Origin: Sabulitectum sp964386635
Lineage (GTDB): Bacteria > Fermentibacterota > Fermentibacteria > Fermentibacterales > JCC-6
Direction: 5' to 3'
Assembly: GCA_964386635.1 (NCBI GenBank)
Contig: CAYLRO010000009.1
Span: forward strand, 1-64,000
DNA length: 64,000 nt
The notes below the pieces were generated by a model, which was not told the DNA's origin, made no database searches, and worked only from the letters and a program-made list of their open reading frames with translations. Position 1 is the first letter of the stretch; each line of letters opens with the position of its first letter. Shown here piece by piece: positions 15,664 to 23,903 of the stretch. The position numbers were made by a program, and so were the translations under genes.

Positions 15664-18105
15664 TCAGTTACCCAGTACAACCAGTCTGGAAACCGCTGTT
15701 CTGCCCCCGGCAGTTGCCAGTACAGGATAGACTCCTGCAGGAAGCCTTCTGCCTGAGGAATCTGTCAGGTTGAACGGGATATTCAGCTCTCCTGAAGGCA
15801 CCTGCCCACTGTAAACTGTATTCACTATTCTGCCTGAGATGTCGTGTATCTGAAGGGTAAGAAGACCATCTTCAGGCATTGTGCAGGTGAATGAGGTTGA
15901 ATTCATTGCAGGATTTACTCCGGAAAATCCCAGGGAAAGACAATTCACTGCTTCTCCCTCTTCAATGGAAAGATCTCCTGCAGCCCAGATCTCAACATCA
16001 TCAATGTTCCAGCCGCAATACTCCCAGCCTGCATCAGTGGATCCCATGACCCATCTTATCCAGACCTGAGACTCTGCATCAGCGTGTTCTGCAATATCCA
16101 CAACAATGGAGTTCCATTCACCGTCTGTTGTTTCATCTTCACCGTTCTGCCATACAGTGAACCATGATTCCTGATCCGCTGAAACCTGTATGGAAGCATG
16201 GTCGAACTCGTTGCCCTCAACTCCAAGCCACCGCTGGAATCTCAGCTGAGTGCCGTAAAGCCCTGAACAGTCTATAGCTTCTGTTGTGAGATATTTCTCA
16301 TCAATTCCCGCTGCATAATCACCCTGAAGGTTGTAACCGTACACATTAGCACCAGTGTAACCTGATTCCGGATCAGGGTTTCCATGATCTCCACCGAGAC
16401 CCTCAGGAACTCCCCATGCCCACTCCGGATCAGCTGACCAGCCTGGATCGGTTTCCATGTTCCAGCTGTAAATGACTCCGGCTTCCCCGACAATCAGAAC
16501 AACTGTGCGGGAGGTGGTGCCGGCACCGGTTGTTTCATTAACAAACTGAACATCTGCTGTATAAACTCCCAGCTCCAGATCTGAAGCTTCTGATGCGAGA
16601 GAAGCAGTTATGTCGATCTGATCACCTGGAGACATTGAACCTGACAGTACTCCGGTAAGTTCCAGCCAGTCAACAGGCTCCGGTGTAACGGTATAGCTCA
16701 TGGAACCGTCTCCCAGATAACTGAGTACCCAGGTTTGTGATGATGGTTCGAAAGGACCTCCAACATCTCCCTGGAAAACGAAGTTATCCTCTGGAGTGAT
16801 CTTCAGCCCTGGCTGATAGCCAAGCAATTTCAGGCAGAAGTTACCGGTTCCCGGATAGGGGTTGGAAGACCAGTCATAGAAATCGTGCCAGGAACCGTCA
16901 TTGTAATAGCTTTCACCTTCTGAAGCGGTTGACTCTACGATAACCCTTGATGAACCGCCCAGAAGCACAGGAACATCCGCTGTTCTGTCATAGGGGAAAT
17001 TCCCGTCTGAGAAGTCCATTACAAAGTAAACACTGTCGCCTTCAGCCAACTCGAAAGGCTGATCAAGCTGAACAGTGTGCAAACCCCTTGCATCAAATAA
17101 ATCTACCTGCGTGGCAAGCAGACCGGAGAGATTTCCCCCCTGGAAGCTGCTGTAGAATGAAGCTGTACAGGTTACAGCATCAGAAGCAGTGAAGAAGGAA
17201 GCCGCAGTAATGAAATGATCACCCCGGGCTTCATAGGCATTCATTACCATGTCAGCATCTGAAAAGGTATCCCGCCAGCCATGGTAGTCGTGATAGTAAA
17301 ACTCCTCATACTCCAATGCTTCAGTGGAAGAAAATGAAACAGCACCCATGAACGGTTCCCTGCCGCACCATTTGTCCCAGTAGCTTATGAAGAAGAATCC
17401 GTCAAAACCCCAGCCTGTTCCCCAGCTGTTCTTGCAGATCCATGCACCTGGTTCCGGTGCCTGAGTAACCTTGTTGTCATCCCAGCCTATAATCGCAACT
17501 GAGTGGTTTGGAAGCTCACTGGCAGTGGAAGGCTGATAGTGTATGTAATTCTCCATGTAGGTGCCTGAAGAGTAATAACAGGTTGCCATTGCACCGTTCT
17601 CCATGAGAGCTTCTTTTATGCAGTCCAGAGATTCCAGGTCATCTCCTCCGATGTACCATTCAACATCTGCTGGATAATAGTAGTGATAGTCAGGTGAATA
17701 GCGAGAAGGGGCCGTAGCATAAGACTGCCCGTCAATATCTCTTACTGCTCCGTCTCCCCGGGAAAGGTAAGCAGTGGAAACCCGGTAGTCACCACCCTCG
17801 TGCACAGTGAGGCCACCGCTTCCTGAAGGAGGGTCCATGTCTTCATTGTACCACTGGTTGAAACCGTTCCACCAGTCGAGATGGTACTCGGCAAGGGCAG
17901 GTTCACCGGTCTCGCCCTGATCTTCCCATACTCCGGTCATTAAGAGATTAGACTCAATTGAAGCCATGGTGCCGTGGGTCCAGCAGGTGCCGCCCTGCTG
18001 ACTTTTTATCGAAGTTACGTAGTTTTCGCCGCCTACGTCCCTCAGATCATATTGTGCAGGAATCTGCAACTGCAGAACCGCAGCAAACAGAATGAAAAGT
18101 ATCAT
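15664..18105 (-). CDS. Secreted papain-family (C1A) cysteine protease with T9SS/FlgD-like C-terminal domain
   Basis: 813 residues. A signal peptide (about residues 1-17) leads straight into the mature protease with no propeptide. The triad is Cys41 (GGTCWTHGTMA), His201 (PNHSVAIIGWD) and Asn226 (CKNSWGTGWG). After it come a lectin-like domain, beta-sandwich modules including a COG1470-like repeat (VFQGDVGGPF), a MAM/jellyroll-like part, and a final domain with GFSGVNPAMN, IHDISGRIV and LPAGVYPV. That last part resembles the FlgD Ig-like or T9SS type A sorting domain, a signal to the cell surface in FCB bacteria. RBS GGAGG precedes the ATG. It likely digests extracellular protein, and its products could feed the fermentative genes here. 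Confidence 0.88.
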   Translation of the reverse strand: MILFILFAAVLQLQIPAQYDLRDVGGENYVTSIKSQQGGTCWTHGTMASIESNLLMTGVWEDQGETGEPALAEYHLDWWNGFNQWYNEDMDPPSGSGGLTVHEGGDYRVSTAYLSRGDGAVRDIDGQSYATAPSRYSPDYHYYYPADVEWYIGGDDLESLDCIKEALMENGAMATCYYSSGTYMENYIHYQPSTASELPNHSVAIIGWDDNKVTQAPEPGAWICKNSWGTGWGFDGFFFISYWDKWCGREPFMGAVSFSSTEALEYEEFYYHDYHGWRDTFSDADMVMNAYEARGDHFITAASFFTASDAVTCTASFYSSFQGGNLSGLLATQVDLFDARGLHTVQLDQPFELAEGDSVYFVMDFSDGNFPYDRTADVPVLLGGSSRVIVESTASEGESYYNDGSWHDFYDWSSNPYPGTGNFCLKLLGYQPGLKITPEDNFVFQGDVGGPFEPSSQTWVLSYLGDGSMSYTVTPEPVDWLELTGVLSGSMSPGDQIDITASLASEASDLELGVYTADVQFVNETTGAGTTSRTVVLIVGEAGVIYSWNMETDPGWSADPEWAWGVPEGLGGDHGNPDPESGYTGANVYGYNLQGDYAAGIDEKYLTTEAIDCSGLYGTQLRFQRWLGVEGNEFDHASIQVSADQESWFTVWQNGEDETTDGEWNSIVVDIAEHADAESQVWIRWVMGSTDAGWEYCGWNIDDVEIWAAGDLSIEEGEAVNCLSLGFSGVNPAMNSTSFTCTMPEDGLLTLQIHDISGRIVNTVYSGQVPSGELNIPFNLTDSSGRRLPAGVYPVLATAGGRTAVSRLVVLGN

Positions 18106-18125
18106 GCTAACCTCCGATTTGATGT

Positions 18126-18153
18126 TTGCAGGGAATACAGCCTTTTATATACT
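18126..18153 (+). promoter_or_regulatory. Candidate sigma-70 promoter for a leaderless GT2 transcript
   Basis: TTGCAG at 18126-18131 and TATACT at 18148-18153 are separated by 16 bases. The expected start of transcription would be at or next to the ATG at 18160. No Shine-Dalgarno sequence precedes that ATG. Confidence 0.5.
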
Positions 18154-18159
18154 ACAGTT

Positions 18160-19185
18160 ATGAATTTGCTGGTAGCTATTCCTGCTCTGAATGAAGAGGC
18201 CACTCTAAAGGGAGTGATCTCAGGCATTCCACATGAAATACAGTCCAACCCGGTAAAAGTTCTTGTTGTAGATGACGGATCATCAGACAGCACAGCGGAA
18301 CTGGCTTTGTCAGCCGGAGCATCCGTTGTTTCTCACGGCAGGAACATGGGGCTGGGAACAGTATTCAGAACCATGTTAAGCTATGCCAGAGAACACGGTT
18401 TTCAGGTAATGGCCACCATAGATGCCGACGGGCAGTTCAACCCCTGCGACCTGGAAAAGCTCATGGAACCTGTGCTGTCAGGCAAAGCTGATTTCTCCAC
18501 AGCAAGCAGATTTCTTGACAGATCTCTCACTCCGGAGATGCCTGCTTTGAAAAAATGGGGCAATGCAAGAGTCGCCAGGCTGGTTAGCGATCTCTCAGGT
18601 GCAGCGGTGAAAGATGCCACATGCGGTTTCCGAGCCTATGGCCCCAGGGCGCTGGAAAGGGTTTCCTGCTTCAGCAGGTTCACTTATACCCAGGAGGTTC
18701 TGATAGATCTGGCCAGAAAAGGCATGAGAATAGCTGAAGTACCTCTTGCCATCCGGGGAGAAAGAGAGCACGGTAAATCCAGAATAGCCTCCAGTCTCTG
18801 GAGGTATGCCCTTCTTTCCGCTGAGGCAATGTACTCTGTAGCCCACGGACATTCTCCATGGAGATTCTACGGCAGACCGGCGTTCACTCTGATTGCACTG
18901 GGTCTTGCCATGGATATTCTGGTTCTTGTGAGATGGATTGTTGTAGGCCGTATCACTCCATACACCGCATTCGGCATCGGAGGTCTCTTCCTGATCACAT
19001 TCGGAATCCTTCTTGTTCTTTTCGCTTCAATTGCAGATATATCTTCAGCCAACAGAAAAATGCTCGAGGAAGTAACAGCAATTGAAACAAGACGAATCAG
19101 AGAAAAGAAGGAAAATACGAATGTCGAACTCATGGGACCATGTGGTGGGAACGGAAGAATACAGAAAGACCCTGGCAAGAGCTGA
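18160..19185 (+). CDS. Glycosyltransferase family 2 with C-terminal membrane segments (DPM1-like)
   Basis: 341 residues. The GT-A core shows MNLLVAIPALNEEATL, VVDDGSSDST (residues 37-44) and a D88xD90 motif in TIDADGQFNP, followed by FRAYG and, near residues 250-315, two predicted membrane helices. This is the dolichyl-phosphate-mannose-synthase-like layout, with polyprenyl phosphate as probable acceptor. An in-frame ATG at 17974 lies inside the opposite protease gene and lacks support, so I use the ATG at 18160, which has no ribosome site but lies 6 bases past a -10-like TATACT; the transcript may be leaderless. The C-terminal end overlaps the next gene by 65 bases. Confidence 0.85.
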   Translation: MNLLVAIPALNEEATLKGVISGIPHEIQSNPVKVLVVDDGSSDSTAELALSAGASVVSHGRNMGLGTVFRTMLSYAREHGFQVMATIDADGQFNPCDLEKLMEPVLSGKADFSTASRFLDRSLTPEMPALKKWGNARVARLVSDLSGAAVKDATCGFRAYGPRALERVSCFSRFTYTQEVLIDLARKGMRIAEVPLAIRGEREHGKSRIASSLWRYALLSAEAMYSVAHGHSPWRFYGRPAFTLIALGLAMDILVLVRWIVVGRITPYTAFGIGGLFLITFGILLVLFASIADISSANRKMLEEVTAIETRRIREKKENTNVELMGPCGGNGRIQKDPGKS

Positions 19186-19411
19186 AAAAATAGCCTTGAA
19201 AACAGGTTATTCTCTTAATACAGACACTGACCGGTTGGAAAAAGTCATCGGCCTGATGACAATGAATAAATCCGCCTGCGGGAAATACTTCTGCCCCTGC
19301 AAACAGAGTCATCCTCTGGATACGGAAAACGACGTTATCTGCCCCTGCCCGGATCTTTCCGCAGAGATCGATGCAGAAGGCAGCTGTTTCTGCAAGCTCT
19401 ACTTCAGTTGA
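19121..19411 (+). CDS. Ferredoxin:thioredoxin reductase, catalytic (beta) subunit-like protein
   Basis: 96 residues. The seven Cys are at positions 53, 58, 60, 74, 76, 89 and 91, giving the CPC-CPC-CFC pattern of the 4Fe-4S catalytic subunit of FTR that reduces thioredoxin with electrons from ferredoxin. The cluster-binding and redox Cys are all present. The start is the ATG at 19121 with AAGGA about nine bases upstream; an earlier in-frame ATG at 19082 adds 13 residues lying wholly inside the GT2 gene. It overlaps GT2 by 65 bases and is followed by a rhodanese, suggesting a redox/sulfur module. Non-photosynthetic anaerobes are known to carry such proteins, usually without the variable alpha subunit, which is not seen here. 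Confidence 0.85.
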   Translation: MSNSWDHVVGTEEYRKTLARAEKIALKTGYSLNTDTDRLEKVIGLMTMNKSACGKYFCPCKQSHPLDTENDVICPCPDLSAEIDAEGSCFCKLYFS

Positions 19412-19453
19412 AAAGCAGTCTTCCGGTAAAGATCTGAACCATTGGAGGAACCG

Positions 19454-19801
19454 GTGATTTATGCCATTCTCGCAGTCCTGCTGATCTATACAGCATTCAG
19501 GATCTGGGGGCCGAAACCGGACGTTTCTCCGGCAGAAACAAAAGTTCTTCTTGAGAAAGGCGGAAAGCTGATAGATGTACGAACCACAGCTGAATTCAGG
19601 AGTGGGCACATCAGAGGAGCCATAAGCCTCCCTCTTGAAAGACTTCCTGAAGGGTTGAAAGATCCCGTGCCTGAAAAAGACACTGCCATACTTCTATACT
19701 GTGCCAGCGGCATCAGATCCGGCAGGGCAAAAAAACTGCTCAGGAAAGCCGGCTACACCAGTGTATTCAACGCAGGTACAATGAGCTCGCTGAAGAGGTA
19801 A
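19454..19801 (+). CDS. Membrane-anchored rhodanese-like protein
   Basis: 115 residues from a GTG at 19454. An N-terminal hydrophobic segment (residues 1-18) is followed by one rhodanese domain: GGKLIDVRTTAEFRSGHI, GAISLPL, then the active-site loop C83ASGIRSG. The catalytic Cys83 is present, so it can carry persulfide sulfur. The GTG is chosen because GGAGGA sits five bases before it; TTG at 19442 precedes the ribosome site. It is the third gene of the GT2-FTR-rhodanese set. A role in sulfur or thiol redox chemistry at the membrane is inferred. Confidence 0.85.
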   Translation: MIYAILAVLLIYTAFRIWGPKPDVSPAETKVLLEKGGKLIDVRTTAEFRSGHIRGAISLPLERLPEGLKDPVPEKDTAILLYCASGIRSGRAKKLLRKAGYTSVFNAGTMSSLKR

Positions 19802-19805
19802 TCCT

Positions 19806-20603
19806 CTACCGGTAAGACCTGAGCGCTCTGAGATTGCCAAGAACTATGAAAGGGAGAGGCAGGCGAACCGCAAGTTTTCTCAGCAGAGATGGTTCTTCTG
19901 CAGGTTTTATGTTGTGAAAAAGAATGGATTCCTTTCCAGCTGAGTACTCCCTGATCCTTCCCCCGGGATCTGATATCACCGAGTGACCGTCCCAGTAGTG
20001 ATCACCCTCAAATCCGAACCTGTTTGCAGTTACTATCCAGGCATCGTACAACCTTGCGTTGCATCTTGCCATGAATCTGTTCTCATCTCTGTCATCTGCA
20101 AGAATCAGAATGATCAGATCCAGTCTGCTTCTCATAAGGGTTTTTACTGTTTCAGGATCAGCTGCGTCTGAGCAGATCAGCAATGCGGTTTTCAAATCTT
20201 CTATCTCTACAAAAGTTGCAGGCAACTCCCCTGGTACATAACCGGCCTCAATCTCGGATTTCTTTAAATTTCGCTTTCTGTGAACTGCCTTTATTCCACC
20301 ACGAGAGTCCAGGAGCACAAGTGAGTTGTGCCTGCCGGTTCCTGAAAGCTCAGAAACCCCCAGTGCAATGTTCACCTTCAGGAATTGTGCCGTATGACAG
20401 AGTTCTTTCAATGCCGGATCATCAGTCGGAATGGATTCGCACCGGCGGCTTCCAGGGTCGTACCAGCCCGTGATCATTTCTCCGAACACAACAAGTCCGG
20501 TTTCCGGTTCTTTTTCTGAGATTCGCCTCACTGCTTCAGTTGCTCTTCTCAGATTCTCCCTGTAATCGCTGCTGCATCTCATTGTCACTGAGGCTGCAAT
20601 CAT
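19806..20603 (-). CDS. Carbon-nitrogen hydrolase (nitrilase superfamily)
   Basis: 265 residues from the ATG at 20603. The nitrilase triad is complete: Glu42 in FGEM, Lys110 in HRKRNL and Cys144 in LICSD. It hydrolyses an amide, nitrile or carbamoyl C-N bond; a specific substrate cannot be given. An in-frame start at 20750 would overlap the preceding CotH gene and encode an unconserved 49-residue leader, so it is rejected; a GAGAAAG ribosome-like site precedes 20603. It lies 13 bases after the CotH gene stop and ends 4 bases before the facing rhodanese stop. Confidence 0.85.
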   Translation of the reverse strand: MIAASVTMRCSSDYRENLRRATEAVRRISEKEPETGLVVFGEMITGWYDPGSRRCESIPTDDPALKELCHTAQFLKVNIALGVSELSGTGRHNSLVLLDSRGGIKAVHRKRNLKKSEIEAGYVPGELPATFVEIEDLKTALLICSDAADPETVKTLMRSRLDLIILILADDRDENRFMARCNARLYDAWIVTANRFGFEGDHYWDGHSVISDPGGRIREYSAGKESILFHNIKPAEEPSLLRKLAVRLPLPFIVLGNLRALRSYR

Positions 20604-20616
20604 GCTGCTTTCTCTT

Positions 20617-23600
20617 TCAGCGGAGCACCGTGAACTTAGCAGTGGCAGGGGTCTGTCCAGCACATCTGGCAAGCACCAGGTATACACCTGAGGGAAAATT
20701 CGAGGTATCACAGGAGAATGAGGAAGTGCCCGGGTCGCAGTTGCCGTCATGAACTACAGAAATTTTTCTTCCTGCCATGTCATATATGAAAACTTCCGTA
20801 TGCCCTCCGGCTGCGGTGACATCCAGGAAGAGAGTTCCTGTTCTGCAGGGGTTGGGCCTGGGCCATGCAAGAGATACGGGAACTGAATAAAGGGTGCCGT
20901 TGCTGTATCCCGGAGTTGGGGTATCGAGAATCTGCCACTCACCGCCATCAGGAAATCTTCCAATAGAGATGTCAGGTGTCTGTTCCTGAAACTCCACCTT
21001 CTCAATCACGGAAAGCAGCGGCTGTGTACTGCTGCCGGGGACAATCCTTCCAAGGGAGAAACCATCACCTGAGCCGGATAGTCTGAAAGGAAGGTGAGTG
21101 CCGCCTTTCCATCCGTCTCCGTCAGCCCAGAAAAGCATGAATCCCCAGGCAGGTATCATGGTGCCCCTGGGAACGGACCATGGTTCCGCCCCTGATGAAT
21201 CGGAATCTGAAAACACAAGAACACCTGCATCAAGATCGTAGCCTGTTCCGTTGTACACTTCGATCCAGTCGGAGGATCTGTTCCAGTCATCAAGTATTAC
21301 GGAATTGTTCATGGCCATGAGCTCATTTACCTGCAGGCCATACATCATGGTTGGAAAGAAGAAGGCTCCCATGTCTCTTCTTGAACCGTCAGGGTCTTCT
21401 GTGGCTGGATCACCTGCGTTTATGCATGGTGAATCCCAGAGAGGATAACCGTTGATATCAAGCCTTGGGTCACCGGTTATGTTTCCCTGGCCAGGAAGAA
21501 GGCTGCTACTTGAAAGAGACCACTGCACATTGACTGAGCCCTGTTCAACACTGACATCCTCTGAGCAGCTGGTGAAAATGGAATTCTCAACCTGGGCATA
21601 TCCTCCGCCCATTCCCTGGGTTTTCTCGTAGGCATGAACTCCCGTTGCACAATCGCGGAGAAGAACATTATCGATCAGAGCTTCTGCTCCATCCTTTACT
21701 GCAATACCCGTCAGGCAGTTCTCAATCACACAGTTTTCAACGGAAACAACGGAACCCGCTCCGCTTCCCCCTGTGGGAGCACCAATTGAGAAGCCTTTGT
21801 CCACTGAGCCCGATACATAAGTGTCCCGGATAAGAACTGTGGATGCGTTCATATCGATACAGTCTCCGTCAATATTACTTACAGTGCAGTGCTGAACCAT
21901 GAAGCTGCCGTCATTGCAGTTGTGGAATTCTATCCCGTCCATGCTGGACGCAACCGGATCCTCAAGATCCTGGAAACTGCAGCTTGATATCAACGCTGCT
22001 TCTCCCTGCTCCATGAAGAAAAGTTCTCCTCTGTTACCGTTGAAATTGCTGCAGTTGATTTCTGCTGTTCCCATGTGAAGCTTGATGCAGCTCCAGTTGT
22101 CTCTGAAGAAACAGTTATCAACTGTAACCTCAGTTGAATGGCACGCAAGAGCAGCGAAATCATCACCTGGAGAATCTGCGTAACCTCTGGAGCCGGAGAC
22201 AACTGTATGGTCAAGGTTAACTGTACCGTTCTCCACCCTGATACCGCGCCACCCGGCTGGAGAACTCTCCGGGATAAAGAATACAGAATCCTCCTGAACT
22301 CCCATTGAAGAAATGGATCCAAAGCAGTTTATGGCGCCCTGTTCCCCCATGAGGATAGTGACCCCTGCTTCGATCTCCAGTGTTCCACCGGGAGAAATGG
22401 TTATCTCTTCCGGCACATAGTAGGGAGACATGGATCTGAGAAGTCTGGTGTTTCCTCCCAGAGTTCCGGTAAGTACAACAGGTTCAACCACAGTGAACGG
22501 ATTGTACCTGTCTGTAGCTTCAGTTCTTCTCCAGCCAGCCTGCAGGTCTGTTTCCACCGTCCAGCAATACTCACCTGCTCCAAGACCGGTGATTGTAAAG
22601 AGTGTGTCCTCAATACCTTCAAACCTCAGTACCTCCAGGGAGTCGGGGCCCGCCAGGCTGTCTCTCACCACAACTGTGTAGTTTGCAGGATTACCCAGAG
22701 GATCGGATGTGGGATTCCAGGATATCTCCAGAGAACCAGCGGTAAGTGAATCAGAGCGGTTGGATCTGAAAGGGAAGTATTTGTACTGGAACTGCCACTC
22801 CAGATCGTTCCTTCTTGACTGGAGATTTAACTGAAGTTCAGCAAGAGCCTCAAGGAATCCGGCAGGATCGGTGTTGTCAAAAGTGTCCTGCTCAACTGCC
22901 TCCATAAGCACATACTGAAGGGAATCCGACCAGAATGTCATTTTTTCCTCTGTAAGGTACGTGCTGTAAATCCTCTGAACTGAATCCTCGAAAGCCTGTC
23001 TGAAATCCGGTATGGTAAGTGTTCGTGCATGAACAGGATTGTCATACCAGTTCTCGTTGGTGCATCCTCCGTAGGATATACCCAGATTGGTATAAAGCAC
23101 CTTGTCCACATCCCATGGAAACATGAACCACCTGCCGGTTCCCAGAACGTCATTGAACAGATAGTAATTGTGATAATACGTGCTGTTGTTGGCGAATGCG
23201 GCATTGATCGCCAGCATCCTTATCAGCCCGGATGGCCCGTACATGCTGAAGGTTGAATCCATGAACCCCTGGAGCTGATCCGGGGTGCGGTACTCAAGGT
23301 GATTGATCAGCTCTTCAAGATCGTTCATCCCTGAAGAGCCGCCGGTCTTCCTGGCCCACATGGAATCCACATCATCGTGAATGCTTGCACAGGCTCCATC
23401 GTACTGTGCCTTGTAGAGATTTCCTTCAGGATCAAAACCGTATCTCTCAAGGAAGCTCTCGTTCACAGGTTCCAGCATAAGGAAAAGACCCCTGAAATCA
23501 CCGTTTACATTCAACCCTGCATGAGACACCTGAAAACACGGAAATCCCATTTCAGAGAGAACCCTGGAAAAAAGCCACGAACGCATGTATGAACTGTCAA

Positions 23601-23880
23601 ACCAGTCGGCATTGAAATTCCATGATGTTCTGCCCATATGAGGTTGATCCAGGGGAAATTCGATCCGGTAGGATTTCTTATCCTTTTCCCGGGTTGAGTC
23701 TCCCCTGATACGCATGGTGCAGTTCTCGTATACAGTATCGTCTGCAGTAACAGTGCAGGGGATGGAAATTTCTTCTTCCCAGTTGTCCATCATGTAGTCG
23801 AACTGTCCCTGATCACATGATATCTGGTACTGAGGCAGCTGGGCAACAAAAAGGAGGCTGAACAGAGAAATCAGTCCCAT
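20617..23880 (-). CDS. Giant secreted CotH-kinase / beta-helix / lamin-tail protein with sorting-type C-terminus
   Basis: 1087 residues. After a short signal peptide comes a CotH kinase-like domain (MRIRGDSTREKDKKSYRIEF, NVNGDFRGLF, MFPWDVDKVL), then a fibronectin-like linker, a right-handed parallel beta-helix (many NC, IEN and VENC repeats, about residues 480-850), a lamin-tail domain (NELMAMN, DWIEVYNG, GRFPDGGEWQ) and a C-terminal domain with IYDMAGRKI and FPSGVYLVLA. That end resembles the one of the papain-like protease (IHDISGR, LPAGVYPVLA), so both probably use the same export route. CotH kinases phosphorylate spore-coat proteins in Bacillus and occur in many secreted bacterial proteins; the target here is unknown. 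Confidence 0.85.
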   Translation of the reverse strand: MGLISLFSLLFVAQLPQYQISCDQGQFDYMMDNWEEEISIPCTVTADDTVYENCTMRIRGDSTREKDKKSYRIEFPLDQPHMGRTSWNFNADWFDSSYMRSWLFSRVLSEMGFPCFQVSHAGLNVNGDFRGLFLMLEPVNESFLERYGFDPEGNLYKAQYDGACASIHDDVDSMWARKTGGSSGMNDLEELINHLEYRTPDQLQGFMDSTFSMYGPSGLIRMLAINAAFANNSTYYHNYYLFNDVLGTGRWFMFPWDVDKVLYTNLGISYGGCTNENWYDNPVHARTLTIPDFRQAFEDSVQRIYSTYLTEEKMTFWSDSLQYVLMEAVEQDTFDNTDPAGFLEALAELQLNLQSRRNDLEWQFQYKYFPFRSNRSDSLTAGSLEISWNPTSDPLGNPANYTVVVRDSLAGPDSLEVLRFEGIEDTLFTITGLGAGEYCWTVETDLQAGWRRTEATDRYNPFTVVEPVVLTGTLGGNTRLLRSMSPYYVPEEITISPGGTLEIEAGVTILMGEQGAINCFGSISSMGVQEDSVFFIPESSPAGWRGIRVENGTVNLDHTVVSGSRGYADSPGDDFAALACHSTEVTVDNCFFRDNWSCIKLHMGTAEINCSNFNGNRGELFFMEQGEAALISSCSFQDLEDPVASSMDGIEFHNCNDGSFMVQHCTVSNIDGDCIDMNASTVLIRDTYVSGSVDKGFSIGAPTGGSGAGSVVSVENCVIENCLTGIAVKDGAEALIDNVLLRDCATGVHAYEKTQGMGGGYAQVENSIFTSCSEDVSVEQGSVNVQWSLSSSSLLPGQGNITGDPRLDINGYPLWDSPCINAGDPATEDPDGSRRDMGAFFFPTMMYGLQVNELMAMNNSVILDDWNRSSDWIEVYNGTGYDLDAGVLVFSDSDSSGAEPWSVPRGTMIPAWGFMLFWADGDGWKGGTHLPFRLSGSGDGFSLGRIVPGSSTQPLLSVIEKVEFQEQTPDISIGRFPDGGEWQILDTPTPGYSNGTLYSVPVSLAWPRPNPCRTGTLFLDVTAAGGHTEVFIYDMAGRKISVVHDGNCDPGTSSFSCDTSNFPSGVYLVLARCAGQTPATAKFTVLR

Positions 23881-23903
23881 GAGTCAGCCTCCTTCCGTTA
23901 AGT

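Noticed and set aside
17974..18159. N-terminal extension of the GT2 gene into the protease gene
   Set aside because: Not conserved in GT2 enzymes and lies antisense to a signal peptide and protease start.
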